Of a DNA stretch of 64,000 bases, positions 1 to 11,590 are shown piece after piece. The position numbers and the translations under genes were made by a program. The notes below the pieces were generated by a model, which made no database searches, was not told the DNA's origin, and saw only the letters and a program-made list of their open reading frames with translations. Each line of letters opens with the position of its first letter. Positions within the stretch are counted from its first letter, which is position 1. Source of the stretch: Sorghum bicolor (lineage: Eukaryota; Streptophyta; Magnoliopsida; Poales; Poaceae); NCBI RefSeq assembly GCF_000003195.3, contig NC_012871.2:55853802-55917801 (forward strand). The letters are read 5' to 3'.

Positions 1-422
1 GCCACACGACCTGGCGAAGGTGTGAGGAGAACTGTCTCAGGCCCGGGGGACCGTGCGTTGCATCATACTCAATGCGACGCGGGTTTTCGTGGACCGCTCT
101 CTCCGTAGCCCGCTTGTTGATGCGGTCCCGGGCGTCGTTGGGAGGGATGTTGTATCGAAGATCCCTGTCCTAGTTTACTTCCTGACCACGCCCGCGATTC
201 TGCTCGCGGTAGCCGCCGGCGTCCCGACCACCATTGTCACACCGTGAATCTTTTCGACGATTGTTGGGGGAGCGGCTGCGATGGTGCTCGCTGGGTTGTG
301 GTGAACTCCGGCTGCGATGGGTCTGGTCGGAGGAGACCTCTGCATAGGAGATAGCTTGGACTCTTTTGAGCAAAGTGGTTGTCTATGCCATCGTGGCGAT
401 CAGATGCGCACGTACGCTGGAT
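1..422 (-). mobile_element. Fragment of a Tat-lineage Ty3/Gypsy gag region (same family as element C)
   Basis: This stretch is the reverse complement of about 25540-25961 in element C and differs from it at only a few bases by eye. It holds part of gag: the basic, Arg/Ser-rich stretch and the start of the conserved capsid-like region. On the minus strand the homology begins abruptly at 422, in mid-gag, and runs off the left edge, so the 5' LTR and the start of gag are missing at this junction. No target-site duplication is visible at 422/423, which fits a deletion or recombination breakpoint better than a clean insertion end. The frame is broken, as it is in element C. Confidence 0.85.
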
Positions 423-1930
423 GTCCCCGCTTTTTGAAACTTTATGAGGAGAATGAGATGCTCTTCTTTTTTTTCCTCTCAGGTGGGTATCTTGTACCCC
501 TAATTCTACTGTCGGACACTTGTCCATTTTTACCTCTCGTCACACTTTTTTCTTTTCTTTCGAGGTTCCGGGCACTTGCCCCTTTTTATTTCCTCATATC
601 TCTTTATTTTAGAGCACTCATCTCATGAGATAATATAGCAAGTGGAAGTAACTAAGATAACTTGAGCATTTATTTCACAGGGGAAAAACAGAAATGTTTT
701 TGGCTATTCTCTCTCGGATTAAGAGCAGAATATTTTTGGGTGGTTCTGGAGATGGAAATGAGTGGATATATGTGGATGGTACTTCCAGAGTAGAAGCAGC
801 ATATGTGAGTGAACGTGCAAGTGAATCTTGATTTAACCACATGACAAGCTCCTAAGGGTCTACACAGCTTGACCACACTCAATGCTCATAAGTAGTAAAA
901 GTAAATGTGTGGCTCAACGTCTAGCAAGCATGTATATATGGCTGTGGTAGGAATTTAAACTCTCATCATACAGGAACTCATCATGCAATATGTTAAAGAT
1001 TTTTCAAAGATAAAATTCTCTAGAATTCTAGCATCTCTAGGAACAGATAAACAGTAGCTCAACCTTCTCATATCATATCCGTTAACAACTTAGACTTGAG
1101 ATCAAGTTTTCTTCCCACAAGTTTAGATTTAGAGCAAGTTTTAAATTATAACAGTTATATCTAAACTTGAGAGAGAACTTCAAATTTTAAAAATTAGCCA
1201 GAGCAACTATTCATCATATCCATGCTAGAGTTTTATTATTAAGATTCAGATTAGCATAGACACTTTATTTATTTATTAAACACACTAAGCAAAAGATATA
1301 TATATATATATATATAAGCACAAAATCTTTATTTGGTTTTCCATAGTTATGTATATTTATATTTTAATATAGTATAAGTATAAAGATAGATAGAAATACT
1401 TAGCGGGATAAATGGGGGTGCTTTTCCCCAAGCTGAATTTTGATGTAATCTCTTCTGATGTAGCTAGCAGGTGGCAGAGGTGTATTTGAAAGTCGGCAGT
1501 ATCCTAACAGCGATTAGAATGTCCTTCGTCTGCTAGTCTTCTTGATTCTTAAATTCTGTGGAGCTCAAATAGATAACAAAGCTTTGTAGAACTAATTAAG
1601 TGTTAGCATAAATATCTAGCCTTCATCATGTTGAGCCCCCTCAATAAATATTACTCCCTATTTTTATATTTTTCATTTTATAGAGCAGAAAAGAAATATT
1701 TATTTTATTTTTATGCCACCACAGTGAATGTACTTATGGGTTTCATGCCACTCATATACTCACATGGGGCTTACTGTTTTTAACATTTTTATTTTCTTTT
1801 TAGGATAGTATGAACATGATTAACTAAGTAAACTATTTTAAATAATTGAAAGGGAAAGGATAACTACCAAGTTTACCTCTTGGCAAGGCGTTCGGTGTTT
1901 TTAAGTCCTCCGAACGGGATCCTCCGTTTT
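423..1930 (-). other. Internal non-coding region of element A
   Basis: AT-rich sequence with no coding signal on either strand. It includes a TA microsatellite (about 1297-1316) and, on the minus strand, a purine-rich AGCTTGGGGAAAAGC near 1410-1425 of the kind common in this lineage. The part at about 670-960 matches element B inverted, including the shared phrases GTGTAGACCCT and CTGGAAGTACCA. Short open frames here are by chance. Confidence 0.6.
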
Positions 1931-3202
1931 CTAGTTGTCCTGGGATTCGTTGGGTGGTGCAGTCCGTGCTTCCAGCGGCGCCTCCTCTTCATGTATAGTT
2001 ATCTTCTCTTTCCACACCTGACTCGGTGCTACGGTCTCCTCTGGATAATTCTGTTTAAACTGTATGTCTTCAGACCTTACCACTTCTCCTTCATAGTCTG
2101 CCCATCCGTCCTTGATAATTTCCCTCCTCTGGTTGCGGTTGCGTCGTTTTCTGACCTGCTTAGAGTCTTCAACGATATAGTTAGGGTCAGTAAAATAGCG
2201 GCGTACCTTCTCTGAGGGGAAGTGCATATGGACTTCTCTAGTTCCAATGTAGATGATTGCTTTAACGGTGCTGAGGAACGGTCTTCCAAGGATGATGGGT
2301 GGATCGTATTCGTCTTCTCCTATGTCAATAACATGAAAGTCTGTGTAGACAAAATGATCGTCTATTTTGACAGGGACATCAGTTATTGCTCCTTTAACGT
2401 CTCGAAATGTCTGATTTGCTATCTGAAGCTGAATGTATGTTGGTTTTAGGAGCATGGTTACAAACAAGAGCCGATAGGTGACTGCGGCCATTATGTTGAC
2501 GCCCGATCCGGTGTCACAAGTCGTCTGGTAGAAGTTGTATCCATTTATGGAGCAATAGATGCTTGGCATTCCTGGGTCGTCCTTCTTGGTCAGAAACGGT
2601 GACTTAAGTCGATGATCTTGACCTCCATGAACTGCAGTGACCATCTTAGCTGACTCGGTCCACACTTGCTTGTTCCTGTTCTTCCTGTTGGTCCTCTTCC
2701 TTGATTCATGTCTGGATTGATCTGGGATTTGTGTAGTCTTGTTCTTGAAGGAAAACGTCTCCTTCCTCCCTTTGATGTAGAAACTGATCTTGGCAGCACT
2801 AGCGTAGATGACAGCTCCCGAGGTGTTTAAGAATGGCCTCCCTAAGATGATGGGTGCCCTCTCATCATTACCGGTCTCTATCACTACGAAGTCTGCTGGG
2901 GCGTATAAGGTACCAACTCGGACACAGAGGTTCTTCAATATTCCTTTTGGAAAATTTATCGTCTGATCTGCAAACTGCAAACACATGGTTGTCTCTGATA
3001 AAAGATATGTAAAGAATTTTTCATAGAGTACCTTGGGCATAATGTTGACACTAGAGCCAAAGTCGCAGAGTGCTTCTGGGAAGTCCACCATGCCGATGGA
3101 GATCGGGATGACGGGGCGTCCTGGATCGCCTCTCTTGACCGACAGAAGGTCAGTAGTAACTTCAGTGATGGGGTTACTCCAGTAGTTACCTGTATTAAAC
3201 AT
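1931..3202 (-). CDS. Tandem aspartic-protease (retropepsin-like) ORF of element A
   Basis: This is an intact frame of 423 codons. The same frame is open upstream to about 3400, where it reads like a Gag tail, so the real start may lie outside it and the listed Met is only the first one. It holds two retropepsin-type domains. Domain 1 (about 28-155) has Cys46-Asp47-Phe-Gly-Ser and ends with IILGRPF at 118-124. Domain 2 (about 210-340) has Cys229-Asp230-Thr-Gly-Ser and IILGRPF at 303-309. The spacing from active Asp to ILG is almost equal (72 and 74 residues), so both folds look complete. A basic linker rich in Arg, Lys and Asn (about 156-200) joins them, and a charged tail follows (about 345-423). 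The domains are far diverged, so the duplication is old. Retropepsins normally act as homodimers, so two linked copies could pair within one chain (inference). The DFG in place of DTG or DSG in domain 1 could weaken it. Confidence 0.75.
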   Translation of the reverse strand: MFNTGNYWSNPITEVTTDLLSVKRGDPGRPVIPISIGMVDFPEALCDFGSSVNIMPKVLYEKFFTYLLSETTMCLQFADQTINFPKGILKNLCVRVGTLYAPADFVVIETGNDERAPIILGRPFLNTSGAVIYASAAKISFYIKGRKETFSFKNKTTQIPDQSRHESRKRTNRKNRNKQVWTESAKMVTAVHGGQDHRLKSPFLTKKDDPGMPSIYCSINGYNFYQTTCDTGSGVNIMAAVTYRLLFVTMLLKPTYIQLQIANQTFRDVKGAITDVPVKIDDHFVYTDFHVIDIGEDEYDPPIILGRPFLSTVKAIIYIGTREVHMHFPSEKVRRYFTDPNYIVEDSKQVRKRRNRNQRREIIKDGWADYEGEVVRSEDIQFKQNYPEETVAPSQVWKEKITIHEEEAPLEARTAPPNESQDN

Positions 3203-3589
3203 GTCTACAAGATTTGTAGATTCTAATCCTTCCGGTTGTGATGGTATACCGGGGTTAGTAGCAGGAACAGCAGCAACTATTTGATTTAACTAAGATTCAA
3301 TCATTTTATTAAAGCTAATTTGATTCTTGATGGCAGTAGAGAAATTATCCATTCTATTATTTATATTTTCTAGCATCTTCTTGAGCTTGGCTCTTGTTTT
3401 CTGAATAATGCTTCGGGATTGTCAACAAAATTTCCTGGAAGATGTCTTCTATTCATACATTCCCCTGCATAAGATAAAATAGAAAAATATCGGGGTAAAA
3501 CTGTATGAGAGAATTGATAAGCTCAATCATATTAGTGATGCGAATGATAACTCAAAATTCTATATCTATTCCTGATTAGTAATCAACCT
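3203..3589 (-). pseudogene. Residual gag tail of element A
   Basis: On the minus strand, between the primer site and the protease frame, the sequence encodes a short Gln/Asn-rich stretch with MDNFSTAIKNQISFNKMIES and then Pro-rich residues. This is like the coiled tail of Athila-type Gag proteins. Only about 60 codons are left, so most of gag has been lost. The stretch runs in frame into the protease ORF, which suggests that the protease was translated as part of a Gag fusion. Confidence 0.5.
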
Positions 3590-3607
3590 TCCCCGGCAAC
3601 GGCGCCA
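3590..3607 (-). promoter_or_regulatory. Primer binding site of element A (tRNA-Asp)
   Basis: On the minus strand this reads TGGCGCCGTTGCCGGGGA, an 18-base perfect complement to the 3' end of plant tRNA-Asp including its CCA tail. It follows the LTR end after about ten bases. This site fixes the element's strand. It is known from Athila-type and related grass LTR elements. Confidence 0.9.
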
Positions 3608-3616
3608 AAAAATGCT

Positions 3617-5267
3617 TGTTGGGTATTCTTAACATCATTACCAAAAGTAGACTGAGTTTTCTAAATCTGATAACGATGCCAAAAATGCCAAACCTATCTC
3701 TCATACCACTTAAGCCAAGTTGTCATCCCCAGCATGACATGAGAGACGCGGTATTGAAATATGCAATTGCTCATCTAAATAAATAATGAATGGGATCTAC
3801 AAGCGCACAGATTAATACCGATGTAGCATTTTAACCGGGAAGTATTCCAGGTATCGTTATTTATATTTTTACCACTGGGAAGGGATTAGTAACCATCAAT
3901 ATTGATTATAGAATGGAATACAAGATTGAGTATCTATCATTGCATGTATAATTGAGAATGTTTATCTAACTCTTTCATACAAGGGTAAGTGTCACATAAA
4001 AGATATATAAAGTAATGAATAGTGACAAAGATAATTAATCTGATCAGCATAACTTAGCCACATATAAATATGATAAGCACCTCAATTAGATATTCTAGCA
4101 AGTCATTAGCATGGTATTATAACGAACTACAAGAATATTTCCTAAGTTATTCTCAACTATACAGTCTAGCATTATCATAGTTAGTGCAAGCATACTTAGC
4201 AATCATTGCGAGACAGGACTACGCCCATGCATAGTGATATTAGCAAGGAATATGAGATACATCGTAATAACTCTGTAATAATGTTGCTCTGCCAGCCCAA
4301 TACACGAGAGGGGGACTATATAAGAATCAATGAAACTGTCACTATCACGAACTACCCCACAATCTGACATATTGGGTACAATCGCAGATAAATACGGTAT
4401 AAGCACCACGCCTACACAATATCTATCATTTACCCATGGATCCGATGGATAAACGCTATATGATCCTAAACATGTATATAAATCCAATCTAAGTAAGCCG
4501 AGTATATAACTATGATAAACTAAGAACAATATAATCTTGAATATAAACAAGTAGAGCAAAGTCATAAGCAATATATTGAAGTAGAACAAAGTCATATTCA
4601 TAATATTGAAGAACAAAGATGAACAATTAGAAGAAGAATTAGAGAATTACCAAGAATTCTCTTGACAGATCTGAAAATCAATCGAAGATTGACTCCTTCT
4701 AGTTCTAATCCTATGTAGCTATGCTAATCTAGATGTCTAATTGATGTGGTGGCTCTAGGCTTGATCAGAGGCTTCTTCTCCCTTGAGGAATAATGAATTA
4801 GGGTTGAGAGGCTCTCTCCTCCAGGGGCCAGGGGGTCTGGTTTTATAGTCCCTTCAAGTGAATATGGGCCGTTGGATCAAACCGACATTGATTGAACGGT
4901 TATCCTTGATCCTTTAGGTCGGTGGAGATTGATCCCGAAAGAGTTCTGATTGGACTCTGTAAGGGGGCGGACGCCCTGGTCTCCTGGGCGGGCGCCCAGG
5001 GCCAGGCCCCGTTTCGCCTCCGCTTCATTCCCGGGGCTTCTGAAGTCTTCTAGATGTAAGATAATTGCGCGGTACATTAATATCTCTATGTAATCCCGAC
5101 GTGTGGGCCTTTATTCCATATTTCCTGATAACCCCCTACAGAAATAGACAAACACCAAAACTCATGGAATTCTGTCAGATAAAATCCTAAGTCTGGATGT
5201 TGATTTCATTTGGATCCTTTTCTTTGTTTATTTGATAATTAAATTTGATACTTAAGGACCGTCAACA
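3617..5267 (-). repeat. 5' LTR of element A
   Basis: On the minus strand it starts TGTTGACGGTCC at 5267 and ends ATACCCAACA at 3617, giving 1651 bp with short inverted ends TGTTG/CAACA. It stops ten bases before the primer site. A TATA-like box (ACTATAAAA, minus strand, near 4842-4850) marks a likely promoter. A GC-rich near-palindrome (GGGCGCCCGCCC, about 4990-5003) lies upstream of it. Stretches such as GAGTTTTGGTG and GTCTATTTCTG also occur in the LTR of element B, so the two LTR families are related. Only one LTR is in the window, so its age cannot be estimated. Confidence 0.8.
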
Positions 5268-5639
5268 AGAGGCTGAATCATCCAAGAGTGGGAGAGATGC
5301 AGCAACAGCCAGAGCCGTATGTGAGTTTTGGTCAGAAGGTCCAAAATAGGCTGAAAGCAGAAGCTCAAGGAATGGATGGGCCAGCCTGTTATGGCCCATC
5401 TATTGAGGACTTATTTGCCCATTCGTATTCTCCACCAGCAACACAATCTAGAGTCTACACATGCAGATGGTTCTAGGTCGCCACCGCTAGGGTTGGGACT
5501 CAAACGTAGATAGGTTTCTGGCTAAGGCGAGTGAGATTCAGAAATTTGGCCATCGGGCGAAGTTTCTGAAGCGAATCCAGCCAGCAACAAGATGGGAGAG
5601 CATTTGTAGAGGTGTTGAAGTCCAACATGGAGAGGAAAC

Positions 5640-7455
5640 CCTTCCAGGCACGAGATGAGGGGGAGCAATTTAGGGAGGGCGGTCGTTTCCATGGCCGTCG
5701 TGAAGATTATCAGGGTCCATGGCGTGACGGCCGTGAGCGCCGTGAGCTCCAGGGTGGCAATGATTGAGAACAACGCCCAAATCGCCAAGATTTTAGAGAT
5801 CTTCAAACCAGAGAGAGTTCTGACCGTAAGTGCGTAGGGGATATGCAAGAAGCCCAAGATGTTAGGCAGATGACAGAGGAGGACCTTTGGCACAAGATTG
5901 AAGACCGCAAAAAGAATTTTCACCAACAACAGAACTGGGGTCCAAATGCAGGTCAGTCTTCTAGTCTTCCAATCAAATGTTTCAACTACAATGATTTGGG
6001 GCATCATCATTCATCATGTAAGAAGTCACCATTTTGCTACAACTATCGTGAATCTGGGCACAAGTTTGCTCAATGTCCGCTGTCTAAATCTATTAGAGGT
6101 CTACGCTTATGTGGGTATGGCTTGCCAGGGCAAATCTTCCATGCCCTTGATGTCCCAGAAACTATACATGAGGGAAAGGCAGTGGTGGATGCCCCAATTA
6201 GAGCTTTGATTTCTGTTTTAGAAGGTAGAGGTACTAAGCAAAGAGTCAAGACTAAGCTCTAGTATTTGGTGGAGTGGAATTGGGATGTCTAACGCATATC
6301 TAGAAGTGAATTTATGGCTACCATTCCATCCAAGGCAGTTATGAATCTTCTAAAGAATATGAGGAAAATTAAGTTCAAGATTGCTAGCATCCTGGTAGTG
6401 GTGGAGGAGACAAATCTAGATCCAGATGTTTTTAAGTCCTGGTGTCAGTGTGGGTTCATGCTGTGGGAGTGCCTGATAATGCTAGAACTGAGTATGCAAT
6501 CATGGAACTAGCCAGACTGGTTGGTGATCCAGAGGAAGTCCACTTGCCATCTCTCCATTGGAAATCAGTCTAGGTGAAAGTTTCATGCAAGAACCCTAGT
6601 CAAATCCAGGGGGCTTCAGAGGTGTTCATTAACAAGAAGGGCAGGAGAATCTCGTGGTTCTATTTAGATAAGTTACGAAAGTATCCTCCTAGCAAACCAG
6701 ATGATGATTTGGAAAATCTGGATGATGATGATATTATTGATGAAGACCCTGAATCCCAAGAGAGCCATGGCTGGCTAGAAACTAGAAAACCTTCTACTGA
6801 ACCCTCTTGTCATCCAGGGGGGTCTTCTGACTACCAGGGTAGGAAGGCATGTGATAGCAGTAAAGCTATTGAGGTTCAAAATCCAGCAGTCATGGGCTCT
6901 GACTTGATGATAGAGTTGCAGAATCTGGCTTTAAAGTTGAATCCTCAACTGGAAAAGATCAGCAAATTATGTCATCAACAGAGATAGGTAGCGAAGCAGG
7001 TGTCCTAACTAATGAGTTTCAAGTTACCCAGACAAACAAAATTAATAGTAAAGACATGATTGTTGGAGGAGAGATGGTTGAGCAGTTGTTCAGTGCTATT
7101 GAAACATCTGAGGTGCTCAAGGAAAAGGCTCAAGTCCATCATACATACAAGCCTACAATTGAGATCTTCTCAAAAGCTGATGGAATAGATGACAACTTAA
7201 CTTATAGTGTTGGAAAATGTGGAGATGGTGATGTTTTCAATAAGCTAGAGGATAGTCTCAAAGAAATAGGGTTCGTGGAAGTCAATGATGATAAGAGGAA
7301 GTCTCAGGAGGCCATGCAATTAGACAAGGGCTATAACAATCAAGAAGGTGTTGTTGTCTCTACTAGAGGGGAAATACCTCTTGGCTCTGAAAGGAATCAT
7401 TGTTTCACCAGACAAAGCTCAAGGATTCTGGATAAGGGGATCCCAATGATGTAGA
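5640..7455 (+). pseudogene. LINE ORF1 remnant (CCHC zinc-knuckle nucleic-acid-binding protein)
   Basis: In order it has an Arg/Gly/Glu-rich stretch (about 5650-5760), then two adjacent zinc knuckles (about 5978-6085), then a region like the post-knuckle segment of plant L1 ORF1 proteins (about 6290-6700), and an acidic Ser-rich tail. In both knuckles the second Cys is Tyr: CFNYNDLGHHHSSC and CYNYRESGHKFAQC against C-x2-C-x4-H-x4-C. Each change is one G-to-A transition. Several frameshifts (near 5765, 6260, 6510 and 6985) split the frame. In active L1-type elements this protein binds the RNA and chaperones it. Here it cannot be made intact. Confidence 0.7.
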
Positions 7456-7792
7456 AAGCAATGATGTTGAAAGCTGGTACCAAAGGTATTAATACTTGCC
7501 CCTCATCACATTCTACTCAACCTCTTTGCTCTTTAGATGAGATTTCAAAAATTTGTGGTTTTCTCTAGGCCTTGAGGAAGAAACCAGATTGGCTAATATG
7601 TCCTTGATCCAAGCAAAAGAGGAGGCCATGGCGTCTCTCTTACTTACCAAGCAAAATATTCTGCTAAACTCGTCTGAGAATAAAGGTCAATCTAGTGCTG
7701 AGAGTTCTGGTTCCCAGGATGTCCCCACTTTAGAGATTAGTGGGGGGAAAACCAAAAAGAAAGATGATAAGTTATCCACCTTTGATCAAGGA

Positions 7793-10700
7793 TGAGAATT
7801 CTTTTTTGGAACATAAGAGGGTTAGGTAGTGCTGGTAGAAGAAAACTCCTTTTAGAGCTAATCAATAAATATAATTTTGATGGTATATGCATTCAGGAGA
7901 CTATTAAAGCAAGTTTTAAATAGAGCGAATTAGAGAGATTTGCTGGTCACAATGATATGTTCTAGTCTTGGCTCCCCTCTATAGGTCGTTCACGGGGTCT
8001 ACTAATGGGGATAGATAAGGAGTTGGCTGAGGTAATAGAGGTAGATCAGGGTTGTTTTTTCAGAGCTGCACACTTTCCATGAAGAATGATGGTTTTCAAT
8101 GGATGCTACTGAACATTTATGGGCTTGCACATGATGACCGAAAGTTAGAGTTTCTAGAGGAAATTCAGAATAAAGTTTTGAGTTCAGACATCCCTATGAT
8201 GTTAGGTGGAGACTTTAATCTGGTTAGGAGGGTAAAAGAGAAACTTCTGGTAATGTGGATATTCACTTGACGGAGGCTTTTAATGATATGATCAATTCTA
8301 CTTCACTGAGAGAGTTGCAAAGATCTAGTAGTAGGTTCACCTGGACCAATAAACAAATCCCACCCATCATGTGTGTTTTGGATAGAGTGTTGGTTACAAA
8401 CTCATGGGAAGATCACTTTGACCTCTCAACTGTAGTTGCTGCCCCTAGATTGGGGTCAGATCATAATCCACTTCCTCTAGACACTAATGAGATAGTGGTG
8501 ACACAACATCATTATTTCAGATTTAGCGCTCATTGGTTGAATCAGAGTGGCTTTAAAGAGTGGATTCATAGTAAATGGCCATCAAGGTATAAATTTGATC
8601 CTCTGGATCACTGGCACATTGTTTCCAGCAAACTTAGAAGATCGATGAAAGGCTGGGGCCAGAATAACGATAGCTAACCGAGAAAACAAAAGCAAGATAT
8701 CTTAAGCAGGATTGCTATATTAGATGATTGGAGTAATTCAAGACCATTGGCTAATGTTGAATGGGCTGAGAGATATGAATTAGAGAAATTGCTTCATTAG
8801 ATCTTGTCAGATGAGGAAATTCAGTGGCAAAGGAGAGGTGGGGAAAATGGATTTTAGCAGTTGATTCAAACTCTAGTTTCTTTCATAAATGTGCTACTGG
8901 AAGAAGGAAAATGAAGATAGCTATGCTAGAAGCTGAAGGCAGTTCATATAACAAACTACTACAAGCAGTTGTTTGGAGGGGCTGAGGTAGCAGACATTCA
9001 TTTGGAGCAGGATATGTGGCCTAATAATCTTTAGATACAACAGTCAAATAATGATTATCTCACCAGACCTTTTTCTTTAGAGGAAATTGATGCCACAATT
9101 AGAGGAATGAAAAATAATACTGCTCTAGGACCTGATGGTTTTTTAGTGGAATTCTTCAAAGCATTCTGGCCTTGGGTCAAGGGTGATATTAAGGAGATGC
9201 TTGATTGTCTACATGCTGGTACTTTAGAGTTATGGAGGCTGAACTATGGAGTTATAATCTTGTTACCTAAAGTCAAACCTGCAACAAATATCAAATAGTT
9301 CAGACCTATATGTCTGTTGAATGTCATTTACAAAAGCATCACTAAGACCCTTACATTGAGACTGACTTTTGTGATTGATAAGGTGATTAGTCCTTACCAA
9401 ACTGCATTTATTCCTGGAAGAAATATACTTGAGGGTGTGGTGATTCTTCAAGAAGTAATGCATGAGGTGAGGTCTTCCATGTCTTCAGGGGTGTTCATTA
9501 AACTAGATTTTGAGAAAACCTTTGGCAAGGTCAAGTGGGAGTTTTTAGAGGAGGTTCTATACATGAAAGGATTTGCAGAGAAATGGATTCAATGGTTAAA
9601 TAAAGCAGATAGAGGTGGTAGGGTATGTATTGATCTCAACGGTGACAGAGGGGAGTTCTTTAGAAGTTACAAAGGGCTCGGACAGGGAGACCCTTTGTCC
9701 CCCCTTCTGTTTAATTTGGTGGTCAATGCTCCATCAGGAATGTTATCAAGGGTATGTGCTACAGGTATCATTAATGGTCTGGTCCCCAATTTGGTAGAGG
9801 GAGGTCTGTCTCATCTGCACTATGCTGATGATACAGTGATACTATTGCAATACTCGCCTGAGATCTTAAGGAACATTAGACTAATCCTATCAAGTTATGA
9901 GGTAATGTCTGGCATGAAAATCAATTATGAGAAAAGTGAAATTTTCTCCATTGGGATCAATGAGGAGCTACTTCTTGCAGCCAATGTCTTCGGTTGTAAG
10001 ATTGGTTCTTTTCTAATGAAATACCTAGGTATGCCTGTTAGCAGCTCAAAAATTTCTAAAGCACAGCTGGGTTATGTGAGTGATAAAATTGAGAAGAGAC
10101 TTGGGATGTGGCAGTGTGAGTACTTATCCTCGGGTGGAAGGTCTAGTCTGATTGACTCCTGCTTGTCCAGTGTCCCGCTTTATACCATGGGAGTGTACCA
10201 ACTTTATGAAGGTAACTTTCAAAAGATTGATGCTATTAGAGCAAGATTTTACTAGCAAGGGACATCAAAGAAAAGGAAGTATCATATGGTCAAATGGGAA
10301 GCGCTAAGTAGACCTAAAAGTTTGGGGGTCTAGGCTTTACGGATGTAAGAGTTATGAACACATGCCTCCTGACTAAGTGGATTGACAGACTTGAGAGAGG
10401 AGATAACAGTCTTTGCTGCTCATTGCTTAGGAAAAAATATCTGGATAACAAAAGCATTTTTCAGGTCAAGTATAGGAAGGGGTCTCAGTTTTGGAGGTCT
10501 TTACTGGATATTAGAGAATAGTATCAAAGGGGTAGAGATGTTGCTGTTAAGTCAGGTGTTCAAACTAGGTTCTGGCATGACTGTTGGTTAGGTAACTGTC
10601 CTCTGAGAGTTAGTTTTCCCAACTTATTCAAGATTGCATCCAACACTGAGGTAACGGTTAATGAAGCTTTGGTAGATGGCCATTGGTTATATAGTTTAGG

Positions 10701-11382
10701 AGGCAATTGAATGATTCTCTTTTTAAAGAATGGAACAATTTGTTAGAGATTCTGAGATCAGTGGATCTGATAGAGGGGAAGGATATGGTTATCTGGAGTT
10801 TAGACAAATCTGGTAAATACTCAGCAAGATCGTTGTACAAGTTCATGACTAATGGAGGAACCACAGATAGTAGGACGATGATAGTATGGAAATGCTGCAT
10901 TCCCTTGAAAGTGAAAATCTTTTTTTTGGATGGCAACACATGATCGGATTGAATGCGCAATACAGCTGAAAAAGAAAAAATGGTCAGGTCAAGAGGACTG
11001 TTTTATGTGTGGCAAGCCTGAAACCTTAGACCATACTCTTTTCCAATGTCCGCTTGGAGTGTTTCTCTAGTCTTTCCTGAGAACCTGCTTGGGATGGTCT
11101 TCTTCCCCTACTAACTGTGAATCATTGTTTAGAGAGATAATACAAAAATGTAGAGGTGGAAAACAAGGGGTGACGTTGTTTATTTGTGCAGGTGCATTGT
11201 GGTTCATTTGGAAGGCCCGTAATGATGTGGTGTTCAACAAGAAGGTGCTGTCTACACCGGAGAGTCTGATTCACAAGATGATCATGCTGGTTAAAACCTG
11301 GAGCCCGCTTTTGAAGCCCAAAATGAAGTCTATGGCGGAAGAGATGGTTCTCGCGCTGTCAGTTGCGGCTGCTTCTGTGTAG
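7793..11382 (+). pseudogene. LINE ORF2 remnant (endonuclease, reverse transcriptase, zf-RVT)
   Basis: The endonuclease starts at the ATG at 7793 (MRILFWNIRGLG) with the metal-binding Glu in CIQET. It continues with GGDFN (about 8207-8221) and ends with the SDHNPL motif (about 8457-8474). The reverse transcriptase begins near 9107 with ALGPDG, has FIKLDFEKTF where the first catalytic Asp lies, GQGDPLSPLLFN, and HYADDTVIL carrying the catalytic pair (about 9818-9845). A Cys/His motif near 11005-11045 (CFMCGKPETLDHTLFQC) is the zf-RVT region. Frames are broken by in-frame TAG codons (near 7921, 7963, 9297 and 10252) and several indels. In a live copy this protein nicks target DNA and primes reverse transcription on it. 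Confidence 0.85.
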
Positions 11383-11590
11383 TTTAAGTCGGTAGTCCAG
11401 CATTGCGTCCTTTCTTCTTTTTGTTGAACTGGTTTGTTTCTTTCAAGACTGATGAGTTGGAGATCTGTTGGCTAGTCCTGTGGTTGAGTTCTAGCTGAAG
11501 TGTCTGATCTTCTCTTGTAAGCTGGTATCTCCAGCATCGTTACTCTGGCTCGTTAAGCTTTCAATAAAGCCAGACAATGCCTTTTATCTA

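Larger units (their letters stand above)
423..5267 (-). mobile_element. Element A: non-autonomous LTR retrotransposon, minus strand, 3' end missing
   Basis: The order on the minus strand is LTR (5267-3617), tRNA-Asp primer site (3607-3590), a short gag remnant, a tandem-protease reading frame (3202-1931) and about 1.5 kb of AT-rich internal DNA. I find no reverse transcriptase, RNase H or integrase, so it should depend on another element for replication. The block at about 670-960 is similar, inverted, to about 21690-22060 in element B, which shows that A and B belong to one lineage and that this region is still inside A. The 3' LTR is absent, because the internal region stops at the Tat fragment at 422. 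The right end abuts LINE sequence at 5268, so A probably inserted into that LINE. Confidence 0.75.
5268..11590 (+). mobile_element. Decayed L1-type LINE
   Basis: This is a non-LTR retrotransposon in sense orientation: an ORF1 remnant with a zinc-knuckle region (about 5640-7450), then ORF2 with an AP-type endonuclease (from 7793), reverse transcriptase (about 9060-10255), a zf-RVT-like C-terminal zinc region (about 10880-11060) and a final domain ending at 11382. A short 3' UTR closes with AATAAAGCC near 11563-11590. Both ORFs carry many stop codons and frameshifts, so the copy is dead. The 5' end cannot be placed, because element A abuts it at 5267. I could not identify a target-site duplication. 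Confidence 0.85.

Noticed and set aside
3590..3607. tRNA-Asp-like sequence
   Set aside because: Only the last 18 bases of the tRNA are represented, in the position of a primer binding site. No tRNA cloverleaf is present here or at 17371.
4203..4616. 137-residue hydrophobic frame as a membrane protein gene
   Set aside because: It lies within the 5' LTR of element A in AT-rich DNA and shows no domain; it is a composition effect.
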